From assembly GCA_037783415.1 (NCBI GenBank), contig JAZGTN010000150.1, positions 2,480,001 through 2,544,000 of the forward strand: 64,000 nt of DNA. Reading direction: 5' to 3'. This DNA comes from Leptasterias polaris. Lineage: Eukaryota; Echinodermata; Asteroidea; Forcipulatida; Asteriidae. A program made the translations under genes and the position numbers. The notes below the pieces were generated by a model, which did not search any database, had not been told where the DNA came from, and saw nothing but the letters and a program-made list of their open reading frames with translations. Of the stretch, positions 44,688-57,041 are shown piece by piece (the first letter of the stretch is position 1; each line of letters begins with the position of its first letter).

Positions 44688-47065
44688 ATGACCAAATTAT
44701 TATGGAACAAGGTAAGGGCTGGGTGGGTTTCAAGTTATAACATTTTGATAAATAGTTATATTGTTAAGGTTTTCTTTGTTTCTTTTGCTTTCCAAGCGAG
44801 AGTATCAATTTGAAAAAGATTACTTGCCGACTCGTGTAGCATTTTGAACACATGTTTTTGCAAAGTCCTCTGAATGCAACCAACCAACAAACCACCAGGC
44901 ATAATTATTTTGTTTTCTTAGCAAACTCTTCACAAAACCAGATTACATAGATGCTCTAATGGATAACCCAAATTATAAAATGCTCATGTCTGATAAGATT
45001 TTTTGTTTTCATTAAATATCTGAAAAACACTAGTTCGGAATCTCTCGTTTCGTTAAAACAATTAGCTTGTGAAGGAGGCCCTCTGTTGAGGGTTTTTCTT
45101 CCTGCACATGAGGATAAAAAGTTGTTGGCAATGCTTATAATTTTTAAAATCAGGATTGTGGTTTTAACAATAACTTAACATTGAATATACGACGAAATCT
45201 TTTGTAACTTGATGTAATCTACTGAAACACTTTCAACAAACATTAAAAAATATATAAAAATATAAATCAAACAATTATTTCTTTCTTTCTAACACAACAC
45301 TCTTGACATTCTTGAGTCAAAAAAGTCACAGCAGTTTTAGGAAAGATAATGTTCCTCAAATGCAGAGGACACTCATTGTTGACACTATATTGTTGTCTGG
45401 TATAACTTTCTGTTAGTTTGCAACTTATACAATCTGATTTCAAAAAATGTTGTCCTTGGAAAAATCATAAAACTGTGGTTAAAGGCACAGTACACATTTG
45501 GTAATGACTCTGAAAATTAATGGCAATAATAACTTACTTGGTAAGAAGTGCAGCAGCTTTGGGTAGTATAATGAATTTTGAGAAACTGTTAATTCGAAGT
45601 ACTACGGTTATGGAAAAATATATCACTTTTTATTCCCCAAAATTTGAAACTGAGAAGCGTTTCTGTCAGAAACGCTTCTCAGACTGTGTATTCCTATGGG
45701 GAATATTCTTCCTGCGTGGAAATATTCACTCCGGTTTTTTCGGTGATATCTCAAAAACCCGACCACCTTTTGTAGTGAAATTTTCACAGGTTAGTTTTAT
45801 TGTATGTACCTACATTTACATAGGATTAACACAATCAGTAGGCTCCAATTACCAAACGTCTGCAGCACCTTTAAGTAGCCCCAAAATTCCTACTTTTTTT
45901 CTAAGGAACAAATATCGTGCCAGCTCAAAAGCATTGGAGAAAATACAATTTAATTGTTTCAACCATGGCAGTTACACACTGCTTTCTAAGATTTAAGTTT
46001 TATGATTTGTTCCAAATTTCAGAATAGGAATGAATGTTTTCTTCTATTACATTATAATTATGTTTCAAAAACTGTTGCAATGTTTAGAAGTAGTGACATA
46101 TCTTAGCTCTGATTTCTGTCAAGACGATGATGACAAATGATTATTACTTGGGGTTTTTGCTTCAAATACTAAATATAATTGTATCTAAACCCCTTGCGCT
46201 GGTGTCACATGCGGCTACTGTTATAATATACAGCTTTTGTTATTATAAGAGCGCCCTCAAGAGGCTGTGTAGGGCAATGAGCATGTTGTGTAGGAAGCCA
46301 TGTTTTAAGGCCATGTTTGACACAGACAAATTACAGGAATAACAATTTAGAATCAAGTAATTCAATCTTCAGCCATCTAGCCTTCAGAATTAATACAGCA
46401 ACCGTGTCTGCATTTGGTCTGCCATTTGAGTCAGATTGTAAAATATGGTGTGCGTCTCTCTGCATGTGCATCCCCCAAAATGCACACTGCGCAGTATTAA
46501 AACACATGGAAAATTTGACTCCCAAAATGGTGTAATCAAGATTTATCAGGCCTGCATGATGACTGATGACTTCAGGTGAATAGGGTCATTACCGTTCAGA
46601 AATAAAGAAAGATCGCAGAGCCATGAGACAGACACTCTGTTTCAAACTTTGGTCAGCTTCAATAAGTTTCACTGTGGTCAAGTGGTTAGACTGCAGCACC
46701 TTTTTCTTGCCGAGCCTGAATTTTCCCCACAGTTTTTCCTGAAAGGGGGGGTCAGCCCCCCCCACTCAGAACCCTCACCCCTTGCCCAACCAATTCATGG
46801 GTGATGATGTGATCAGGTCAATTGGGAAAATAGGCAAACCTGATCTTTAGAAGAGCAACATTGTGGGCTTTCCCATGTTTTTTGTATAACTGTCCTCTTT
46901 CTTTCATCTTTCTTGTAAGGAACCACACCAACAGTGTTACTCTTGTAATCCCTAATTGTCATGACAACATACACTCTTTTTCAGTATGACCTACTCCTTC
47001 AAAATGATGGTAATTTTACTGATGTTTTTCAAGCTGTCATGTTTAAAGGGATTATCATCATTCAT
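44688..47065 (+). other. Speculative divergent two-exon reading next to INTU
   Basis: A GC-rich patch at 44590-44660 is followed by an ATG at 44688 and a strong donor (AAG then GTAAGG) at 44711/44712. An acceptor TTTTTCAG ends at 46984, and the join is in phase, reading MTKLLWNK then YDLLLQNDGNFTDVF and reaching TAA about 80 bases into the second exon unless spliced again at GTAAAC near 47064. I do not recognise the peptide. This could be a divergent gene, a non-coding transcript from the INTU promoter, or chance. Confidence 0.15.
45479..45874. repeat. TTAA MITE type 2, copy 3, best ends
   Basis: Bounded by TTAA on both sides: TTAAAGGCACAGTACACATT at the left, GCAGCACCTTTAA at the right. Shares GAAGCGTTTCTGTCAGAAAC (inner palindrome) with the other copies. 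A long open frame across it is repeated by chance in the other copies. Confidence 0.8.
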
Positions 47066-48653
47066 GGGTAAACTGCGACATTACAGCAAAGAGGCAAGGC
47101 AGATTTCATTTTCCAAGAGGGCACTTCCAAAGGAGATTCTGTCCCCCATACAGCGAACTGTGTACAAATTTCTTCTAATAGCGCCCTCTTTTGAATTAAC
47201 CCTCCTTCAGCCCATGTTAATCTTCCATGGGTACAGAATCTTCGGGAACAGATTTTTCTAGGACAGGGGCAGCAAAGCTAAGACAAGGGCAACAGGGGCC
47301 ATGGCCTCCCTCTGTTAGGGCCAGGTGTCCTTTACTTTGTTTTTGAAAGGTTTACCGCAAATTTTTGTGTCCTAAACAAACAACAGTAGAGTGACCAATG
47401 TGTCTTTAATGCATTTAGACAACCCTGTGACCTGTGTAATAATAAAACCCAAATAAGAAAATATAGTTCAATTAGACCTTACATGCAAACAATAAGTACA
47501 TCAAGTTTATTAATTAAACCATTTATATCAGAAAAAGGACAGTTAGAGTTTGCTCTGCATTATTTGCTTTTATGGGATACAATATAGTACATATCTTTAT
47601 TATTTGTCTTTTTTTCAATTTAGCTATTGCCATGTCCCTTATTTGTTTGTCCTTTTTCTTTGGGGTGTCTATTTGTTTGTTTGTTTGTTTGGCTAATTTC
47701 TACTAGCTTCTGCTTATCTAAACAGCCTCATATTCTATTTACTATTATTGATCTTGCTTATTACTACTTTGATTTTTTCTTTACACTCTCATTTCATGTT
47801 TTTGGCATTATTTTTAATAGAAGCATGGAAATAAATGTATATGAGAAATGAATAAGTAGCCCATATTTATAAATAAAGGGAGGAGTAAACTTAAACTGTG
47901 GAATCTGGGCTCATAAAAAGTACGTAGGCCTATGTCACAGTTCAAACGCACAATGCCCAGCTCAAACTGCATGTTTGCCAGCCGTGTACATGATTTACAG
48001 ATAATTTACTGCCTTGATTATGAACTGGCATGGGGTACTACTTTACAAGACTGGAAAGTGCTGCTCTCTTCTAAACTCACTTCGTTGTGTAAGGACTTGA
48101 TCTACGTACTTTTTATTTGATCTTGTACACATTTGCCGCTCTGAATAACACCGCCTCGGGGGAAATATTGCATAGAATATACAGCTTCAGAACAGCAACT
48201 GTGTTTTTCACACAGCACAAAAGGCTTTTGAAATAATTGTTCATGCACAGGGGAAAAGGGGAATATGATGTTTGAGCCTTTTGTTCAAACCCTTTTGTCA
48301 TAATGTATGGCATATCTTTCATAAACCCGGTCAAAGTTAACAGGGGCACTACAGTCTATTATTCCGTGATAGCATTCCCCGACGCTTATGAACAAATCAT
48401 GTCTGTAGCTAGTTCTTGAATTTCACATTTGCTTGTATATTTCTCCTACCGGGTTTATTCGCTTTCTGTAAAATCTGAAATGCTCAAAGGTTGGCAGTAG
48501 GTAGTTTAAACCCCAATTGCTCAAAAGGATTAGGCTTTATCATGGTCGGATGTCATTCAAAAGTTCAGATTTAAAAAGTAAAACCTAGATTCCACCATCA
48601 GCCTAAGCAGTGAACAACAAATAATAAGAAACTAAAAACCTCACCTTATTTGT
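45875..48653. other. No recognised gene
   Basis: AT-rich sequence with a weak tRNA-Glu-like motif (CTGTGGTCAAGTGGTTAGAC near 46670), a (GTTT)n run near 47664, and an AATAAA at about 47830 after a T-rich stretch. A TTAACCCTCCTTCAG at 47197 could be one end of a piggyBac-type MITE. No supported exon apart from the speculative one listed at 44688-47065. Confidence 0.5.
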
Positions 48654-49082
48654 TCACTCTAAAAAAGAAAAACCGAGTCAGAATTGACCTGGATTCCGGG
48701 TCCCGTTGGGTCTGACCCATTTCTGGGTCAGTATGACCCGGAATGCGTGTCAAAAATACCCGGGACAAGCAGACGCAGAATCAAAGTTAAAATCCCATTT
48801 TGAACCAGTGCCCCGGTCAATCTGGCCCCATGAGACCTGGGCCCAATTTCATAGAGCTGCTAAAGCAGAAAATATTGCTTAACAATTGTCTGCTAAGCAG
48901 AAATGAGCAGGATAGGCCTACCAGTCACAAATTGTACATGTGACATGGTAGTTTGGCTGGTAACCTTTTTTTCTGATAAGCATACTTTTGTTGTGCTTAG
49001 CTACTTTTTGTGCTTAAGCAGCTCTATGAAATTGGGTCCTGGAATCCGGTTCAGTTGTGTCCTAAGTTTTTAGAGTGTGTTT
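48654..49082. repeat. CACTCTAAAAA element split by a GGGCCCAATTTC MITE
   Basis: CACTCTAAAAAAG at the left and TTTTTAGAGTG at the right form short inverted ends, with TGTT on both outer sides. The interior has GGGTC/GACCC-rich palindromic sequence. A complete GGGCCCAATTTC MITE lies at 48838-49042 inside it. Confidence 0.65.
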
Positions 49083-50440
49083 TATTACTTTAGTGTATAG
49101 GCGTTAAACTGGGCAGGCCTTTTTCTAAAAAAGTACCAGCTCGGAGGTTATAAAAACATAAATCTCCCAAAAACGCAATTTTACGAATCTGATTCTTCTA
49201 AAATCATATGCTTATCTATCGTGATGTCTGAAATTAAAATAGTATGGTATGCTTTTTATAGAACACAGTATCAATTTTGGAAGAGAAGGTGGATTTTTCC
49301 CGCCCAATTCTGAAAATAACGTTGGTGAATATAAAGGAACGATTCGTCACGGGCCCTCTCTTTTAATAGTATTCCTTTTTTCATTGCACTTGCTTAACTA
49401 TTCCCCATTTTAATTACTTCCACACGAACATTACAATATTTTTGAAAGACCAGTCATGTCAGTCATGTTTGCTTCACTGCTCATATACCTTTAAAAAAAA
49501 TATATATATTCAATCATTGTAAGAATGAATTGAGAACCAATCAAGTTTTACGACTAAAAAGTTGAAAGAGAGATTGGCACAATACTATAGCTCGCGTTAT
49601 GGGACCGGAAACCAGTCTAACTTAACACCTGAATTCAACCAGTGAAATACGACGTACCCTTTCAGGTGACCCCGTAGGGAGAGGAGCAATAATATCGAGT
49701 TTTTATGACATCCCCGCTGGGATTTATAGTTATGTTTTATGGCGTCCCGGTTTACACTCGTCAACAATGATGTTTTTTTTCTTCTTCTCCGGGAGCCATC
49801 CCCCAAACCGCAACCCCCACCGAAGACTACACGACCGCGGGACCTCTCGCGGCTCTGCGCCCATCGCTCTTAATGATGCAAAGGATGAACTCTTGGTAGG
49901 TCGGGCAAGGAAGGGGGCCAAAGTGGTAATTATCGAAGTTTGTTAGGTGATATTTCTTTTGCAGATGATTGTCCAAACACTTGAGATGCACACGTAGGGG
50001 TTAGATGGCACACGCAACACAAATTCCACAAGTTTGGGCGACAGTCACGCTCACCCGAAGCGCCGCGGCGGAATTTTATACGACAAACCCCATAGGCCCT
50101 ATTTGCTCAAAACTTAAACTGGTTTGGAGTACTTTTGATTTCGTGGACAGAATCTTTTACAGTCTGTAATCACGTAGTTCATAACATTTCAAATTAACTA
50201 TTACATAGTGCACCAACATAAAAAAAATTACCGCAAAGCTATAGATGCATGATGGGCCCTATATACACAAATATTGTTTAAGCATTTTGAAGTCATGGAG
50301 TAAGAATGATGTAGACATTATACAGGAATGTGATTTATCAGGTGTTTTCATAATTTCATGATTTTTCATTGATCTCCCTGCACCTTTAAATTTTCTTGAC
50401 AGAGGCAAATTTGCCATCCCAGATAAAAGACACACCCCTT
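49083..50440. other. No recognised gene; a GC-rich patch
   Basis: 49790-49900 is GC-rich (CGACCGCGGGACCTCTCGCG) and ends in a possible donor CTTG then GTAGGT. It might be a promoter or first non-coding exon on the plus strand. The remainder is AT-rich with nothing recognised. Confidence 0.3.
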
Positions 50441-50720
50441 GCTTTTGGCGGTCGGGTTGGCGTAGTGGTATCTTTCCTCGCCTTCACATGTAGCTCCCCG
50501 GTTCGAATCCCGCCGGGGCACTATGTGGAATGGGTCTTCCTTATTGGCATGGATTTCCACTGGAATAATTATCTGGCGATGTCCTCTCACATCTAAAAAC
50601 TGAAACTTCCTTCTGTTTCTCTCCATTGGGTTCTTGGCCGGTATAGTGATTATAAGTTCGCTTTTCTGAGAGTCATTGGCTTCACGACCAGAATAAATAG
50701 TGAAATAAAATTGTAAGGAC
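50441..50720 (+). repeat. tRNA-Val-like SINE
   Basis: TTGGCGTAGTGGTATC (A box) and CCCCGGTTCGAATCCC (B box) with an anticodon arm containing TTCACAT (CAC) precede a body of about 200 bases. Family head differs from A to D. Confidence 0.7.
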
Positions 50721-53720
50721 CAAATCTTCAGATATCAAATACTCTAGTATTTAGTAATTGGAATGTTGTGAAGAGTCTTAAAACCTGAAAAAGTTAACAC
50801 CTTGCAATTCTGGTGGCTTTATCTCCACACCATGAAGGAACTTATACAATTTTAAGGATTTTCATTTCCATATACCATCAGACTCCTGATTATAACTTCT
50901 CTAAATGCATAAACGGTGGCGTAGGAAATAAAAGCAAAGGTCACCTATTGGTCACTAAGTATAGAAATGTTCAATCTCAATTATAATTTCACCACAAAAT
51001 GTGTCTTCTTTGATTTGGTTCACTACATCATCGGTGTTGTTCTTACACCTTTAATGCCCCGCAGTAAAAACCTGTCCAACGTTTGTCCATTTTCTGTCTG
51101 AAGGCCTCAAAAGCAGATTACACCGACACAACATCCCCTCACTTTGCAGATGCTCCGAAAACATGCAAAAATGAAACCCCTTAATTTAATGAACAATTCT
51201 AAAAAGTAAAATTAAATTGTTTTGAGATAAAAAAAAACCAATTACCGAAGAGATTTGACCGAAGGCACATTTTCCTCCACAGGCCCAGCTGTTGATACTC
51301 TCAATATTAAGTGGCCCGATTGTGTTACGTTTGATTTTTTTAAACATCTCCTTGCCGGCGGGATTTTAGAAGTTTGTTTATGAGTTTGTAAACTTACTTT
51401 TAAAGGGAAAGCACCACCTCTGTTTTATTTATTTTTATTTAACTAACACGAAATTGCACGTGAAAATTCTCATGAAAAAATGTGGTCTGAAAACACCCTA
51501 CAGTTTTAATGTGTTGATGTTGTTTTGTTTTTGTTTTTTTGTGGTTTTTTTTTTTTGGGGGGGAGGAGTTGCAGAGATGTGGGATGGAAAGAGGGTGTAC
51601 AATAGTATTAGTATCTTTAAAAGCTTATCGATGGACGTACATAAGCTCCAGCCACAAGTATTATAATAATACGGAGCATTTATAATAGCACGAATAATAG
51701 AGTGCTTTAAAGGGGGGGGGGGGGGGGGACGAGAAAAAAAAGAAGGAAAACAAACATCTGGAGACTTTAAGCCAATTAAAGTAGATTTTAATTTTGGAAG
51801 AGTAAATTAATTCCCACCCGTCATCCTCTTACAGTTTCAGTACAACATTAATGCTGTGAAAACGTCATCGAAATGGTTGGCACGTTGTAAATGAAAACAA
51901 CATGAGAAAACGGACTATCTTTTTCAGATTTCTTGTATAAATGCACATCGGGCTTATTTCACTTGCAGCAATCGGATTAACCAACAGGGATCAGTGGGAC
52001 TTCCTTGAGTTTTTAGACAGGAATATCATGAACTTTGAGTTTTTACTTTATTCCTTATTATCCTTAACCATATCTGTTTCTGGCTCTAGTCTATGCCTTT
52101 ACTGAAAATGATGTACTTGCATCTACTGTGCCTGAAAACAACTCTCCCCCTGCTGTTTCAACATTAACCCTTGACCTTTTAAATTGAACGTGCTTTTAAT
52201 TTGTTCTTATGCCCTGAAAACATGTGCTTGCGGCTGTATTAAGTGCTGGAATGTATAGTCATTTCAAGAGCTTGGTCGTTTTGACCTTGGATAAATCAAA
52301 ATCAAGATTTACAAGGGACCCTTTATTTGATTTAGGCACCCTTTTTTATATTATTTACAATCATTTCAACTGCAAGAATAAGCAAAGAAATGAGCCCTCC
52401 CTGTGGCAAGCGAAGAGTCATAAAACTATAACATCTAGTTAAAATCCTGTCCCTGTATTTAGCAAATCAAACCCTTTTTCTGATAAATCGTAAATGCAAT
52501 CCCATGAGGGTGGCAGTCTAAACCAGACAAACAGGAAAATAAGGAAATGCCGGAGGACAGAGAAGCCTTGGTCTTTATCCATTGTTACTTTTTGTTTATG
52601 AGTTTTCTAAGTTGCTATGCCTTTTAGGGTAAATCATGATACATCCTCTTGTGGTATATTATGTTTAAATAAATAAAAAACTGGGGAATAGGAAACAATA
52701 ATATGTTATTAGATCAATCAACAAAATAAATTTAATCAATTAAAGGCTATAAATGACTTCTCTTTTGATGCAATCTCATTAGTTAATTATGAGAAGATGG
52801 TTTCTGCGCAGCGCACCCAAAAAGCAAAGACAGAGCATACTACATTTAACTTCTCAATTTTGTGTGTGATGACAGCCCAGGTGTGTGTGACAGATGATTG
52901 GGGGGGGGGGGGGGGGGGGGGGGGGGTGTCTTTGGAATGGAAGGGTTGGGGAGATGTGGTTTGGACGAGAAATAAGCCAATGTATAGTGTCAGTGTAAAA
53001 AAGTACGTGAAAGAATTACCTTGTCACGATTTGACAATGCAAGTTACTCTACGTTCTCATCATATGAATACAAAATGATCTGATTGATATGATGTTGGCA
53101 TTATTATACATTAAAAAAAAAATCATTGACGAAAGACTCTTGTCTGGGATAAAAAACAACCTGTATCAAACAGAAACCATGAACATCAATACTTTTATCG
53201 CATAATAACGTGACACACGGCAGGCGTCGACGTGACGTTGAGTTATGCTGAGCAAGTGTTTTGATTCAGCCGTAAATCATATGAGCGCCTGTATAATTTA
53301 CATGGGCCATTTATTGTGGAATGATATTTTATGATAGAATTTTTGAAATTGGGCAAATCATTTAAACCACATTTCGGTATGATGTGGGCTGCTTGGTTTT
53401 GAGAGACGTTCACAGGTGGTTCAAATCGTTATTGGTATATAGAGGTGGGCAATATTTTACTTCTGTAAAAGTTCTATGAAAAAAAATTGTTGTGCTGTTT
53501 TTGTAAAGTTCATTTAAAGTACAACACATTTGGTCTTGTTTTGACAGATTGTTTTAATTTCTGAGAACAGTATGTAAACCTTTGCTCTCATATGATACTC
53601 ACAATACAGTGCACTGTGTGTGTTTTTAAATCAAGTGTAGCTACACAACAAGCCTTCCATAACAAACCAACAAAACCCCCGATTTTTATTTTTGCACCAG
53701 GTTTCATCAGAAATAGATAC
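50721..53720. other. No recognised gene; G runs
   Basis: Runs of 17 G (51712-51728) and 27 G (52900-52926) stand out. A T/G-rich block lies at 51520-51565. No exon or known repeat was recognised elsewhere. Confidence 0.55.
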
Positions 53721-53724
53721 TCAA

Positions 53725-53811
53725 TAGGCCTACCAAAATACAAAACTTAGTTAATGGCATCCACAGCTAGGCCTACCAAAATACAAAACTTAGTTAATGG
53801 CATCCACAGCT
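53725..53811. repeat. Exact 43-bp tandem duplication
   Basis: The unit starting TAGGCCTACCAAAATACAAA occurs twice without visible differences. Confidence 0.95.
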
Positions 53812-54602
53812 GACTTCAACTTTCAAGTTTGATTTTATTTACGGGGCTGCATAAAAATGATAGTATTGTGTCTTTATCGATCAGCTGTGAAACCAGTGTA
53901 AAAGTAAACAAGAAGTCTTAGCTTGGCTATAAAAATAAGACTTTGAAAAACAAATTAAACAAAAACAGATAGGGGCCTACTTGAACAAAAGTACAGAGTT
54001 CACATTAAGTAGATTTTTGATAATATTTGTTGTTTTCCCCATGGCAGAAAAGGAGTACTTTGACCATCGATTTTAAAGCCAGTATGAAACACAAAGATCT
54101 GTCAATCAGATTATAAATATTACAACAAAATATTGAGAAATCAGATGCTCATCAAAGAAAGAAATGTTTGAGTTTGTTTTTGCATTTATACTTAAATGGC
54201 AGAACAATGTAGTCTTGTTGCTCTGTTCGACTTTGAAGCCATGGTTCTTGAAACCACCTCCAGGTGATATTCGTCACAAAATGTGCAATTTGTCAGGAGA
54301 TATTAATACCAGTGGGGTTCGCGATTGCTTTAAATGATTAGATTTGGGTCCGAATTTAGTGGACACCACAGGGCTACCGTATAGCTCATTGTGTTCAAGC
54401 TGAAGAGACCCTGCCAACCCTCACGTCGGGTTTTGTTCTAGATCTTCCATTTTGATGGGACCACATAGGCGTAATTGCAAATGGAATATATTGTGTTTGA
54501 ATGTCTGAAATCCCCATACAATGTTTCCCAATGCAAGTGGGCAAAACCGAATTGGGAAGATATCACAATATATTGTTTGGATTGTGAGAGACTTTTCTAG
54601 TG

Positions 54603-55041
54603 TAAAAATGGAATTCTAACGTGAACATGCGCATTAATTTGGACATGCCAGAAAGTGCTGATTCTGTGGCAGTTCAATACATTACAGTACAGAATGTATT
54701 TATCTTCAAATCTACTGGAGGCACTTTTTGGCCACCAAGCAAGTCTGTCACAGATTACGCAGCAATTATACAAACAGTCTCCATTACAAAACCTGTTTGC
54801 CTCTGGATATTTTGTCCTGTTACAGTTTTTCACATAACCCAACACTTCAACAGATTTGTATTGGCAATACTGTGCTCAATCGAAACGAACAATAAATTGA
54901 CCAAATTGCATTCGAAGAAAAAGTTGAATTTCCTGAGGGTTTTACGGGGCTATGGAAGGGTTAGCTTTTTATGGACACCCCTCGAGGTCGTAAACACCAG
55001 CTTGACAGTTTACGGCCTCTTCGATTATAATTATGGATATA
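54603..55041 (+). other. Candidate exon ending in a strong donor
   Basis: A frame open for about 140 codons runs into GGATATAG then GTAAGTAT at 55042. The last 110 bases are more GC-rich and protein-like (TVYGLFDYNYGY). There is no recognised family and no clear acceptor, so it could be a first exon, a non-coding transcript, or chance. Confidence 0.15.
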
Positions 55042-55369
55042 GGTAAGTATAATACAAATAATAGAAAGCTTATAGGTTTGGGTTTGTAGTCATGAAAAAA
55101 GGAAAACAAATTATCGACATTATATGTGAATATACGATGATTGCATTTAACAATTTATTTGAGCAATAAAATGGAGCTCCAGTTTGCACTTCCATAGCGG
55201 TGCACCCAAGTGCTTAATAAACAAAATTGTTGTATCAAATTGCAAGACTGGAACAAATCTGGATTTTTATAGATTGGTCTAGGAGCTCTGTTCAGTTCAG
55301 AGCGGGGAAAGCTTGAGTTTTTGTTGTTGACATGTTCAGATTATTTCAAAATTCTTGTAAAATGTCTCT

Positions 55370-55500
55370 TGTAGATTAGATTAGATAAACTAGATTAACA
55401 CTTTTTTATCCCCCATGAAAAAAAGACTTCACATTGAGCTGTTTACACAACTTAAGCAATACAAACAATAAGTAACAAAATGAAAAAGAAATTTGCAAAT
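55370..55500. repeat. LINE-tail-like remnant with (AGATT)n
   Basis: AGATTAGATTAGATAAAC followed by TTTTTTATCCCCCATG resembles the 3' end of a LINE in reverse orientation with a microsatellite tail. Weak. Confidence 0.3.
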
Positions 55501-56004
55501 TAAAGTATGAGAAATTTCAGATTTGTTTTCCTGAATTTTTATATTTGACTTGTGAAAAAGTGACCATATTTTTTTAATCAGAAATAAAGATATGCTCTTT
55601 TACCTTGTGATGACGAAGTTAATCCCAAAACTCGAAATCTATAACTTAGGGGTTACCAAAAATGGTGGAAATGCCAGCGCTCTCACTCCTGAACGTCAGG
55701 CACACACGTCAATAAAAAGTAATGGAAATTTATAGCCTTACTTGATGTCGGTTCTTAGGTCTGACGAAAATAACAGATGCTAATTTTACACCGTTTAAAA
55801 CAAATGATAATTTGATAAGTAAAAACAATTTCCTGTTAAATTCCTTCTAATAAAGTTATTAAGGCGAACATTAAAGCGCATAAAATAAGTTAAATAAATT
55901 GGCTAATATGAATTAGCTGCCCGTAGCTTTACAATGTGGTAAGACTGAAAGAAGAAGAAAACATGGCCTTTTTGCTATATGTAAGGAAATCTGTAATTAC
56001 ATTA

Positions 56005-56377
56005 TTAAAGGCACTGAACACGTTCGGTAATTGTCAAAGACCAGTATTCTCACTTGGTGTATCCCAACATATGCATAAAATAACAAGCCTGTGAAAATTT
56101 GGACTCAATTGGTCATTGAAGTTGCAAGAAAATGATGAAAGAAAAAACACCCTTGTACAAATTAGTGTGCTTTCAGATCGGAATAAAAGGCTTCTGGCCA
56201 GAAGTCTTTTATTATTTTAGTGAGAAATTACCTCTTTCTCAAAGACTACGTTACTTCAGAGGGAGTCGTTTCTCACAATGTTTTATACTATCAACAGCTC
56301 TCCGTTGCTCGTTACCAAATAAGTTTTTATGCTAATATATATTTTGAGTAATTACCAAACGTGTACAGTGCCTTTAA
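56005..56377. repeat. TTAAAGGCACTG MITE, related family
   Basis: TTAAAGGCACTGAACACGTT at the left and CGTGTACAGTGCCTTTAA at the right are inverted repeats bounded by TTAA. AAAATTTGGACTCAATTGGT in the middle is shared with the 18322 and 33054 copies. Confidence 0.85.
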
Positions 56378-56500
56378 ACCATACAGAGCGATTGGTTTGT
56401 AGCTATGCCATGGTTAAACTGATACGACTTCTTTAGGCATCGTCAACAAAATTACCTCCACACACACCTGTTTTCTGTTCCTTACATTACACGACGCCCA

Positions 56501-56719
56501 TCAGATAAACTCAAACTTGAAGGGGACACTCAAACCTGTATCGTTATACACGTAGGGTGGACCTGCAAAATGGTCATAGTATTCATTAACGTTTCCCCGT
56601 TCCCACTTACGAATATATCTGTAACTATATGTAGCTGTGAGAACAACGTCGGTCTTAAAATAATTATAAAGTCTGAAGCCTTCTTTAGTTCCACTTGATT
56701 TATTTACACAAAATTCCAC
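56501..56719 (-). other. Unidentified ORF of about 75 codons
   Basis: The minus strand reads an uninterrupted frame between two stops with a protein-like composition rich in Tyr, Lys and Phe (TATYSYRYIRKWERGN, PPYVYNDTG). I do not recognise it. There is no good acceptor upstream. It could be the last exon of an unknown gene or a piece of a mobile element. Confidence 0.25.
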
Positions 56720-56838
56720 AGGCCAACGGTCTTATTATATACAATTCATTTACAAAATTAAATAAAGCAATTCTCTGCTACGTACTAGTTTGGTGTTCCA
56801 AACTCCTCATGTTGTAAGTACACAACTTCATTTTAACT

Positions 56839-57041
56839 TTTTACTGGGTCTGAAACCCCATCTCAAATAAGTACTCAACCAGGCACTAACTTTTACTGGG
56901 TCTAAAACCCCATCTCAAATAAGTACTCAACCAGGCACTAACTTTTACTGGGTCTAAAACCCCATCTCAAATAAGTACTCAACCAGGCACTAACTTTTAC
57001 TGGGTCTGAAACCCCATCCCAAATAAGTACTCAACCAGGCA
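56839..57041. repeat. 52-bp tandem repeat, about 3.9 units
   Basis: Units starting at 56839, 56891, 56943 and 56995 with TTTTACTGGGTCTGAAACCC differ only by single bases (GTCTGAA or GTCTAAA; CATCTCA or CATCCCA). Confidence 0.95.

Noticed and set aside
45520..45996. A conserved protein family shared with frames at 32759-32959 and 39557-39757
   Set aside because: The frames lie in three copies of one MITE; their similarity follows from nucleotide identity, and the frames differ in start, stop and shifts between copies.
56839..57041. CRISPR array
   Set aside because: Units are contiguous 52-bp repeats without unique spacers, in an animal genome.
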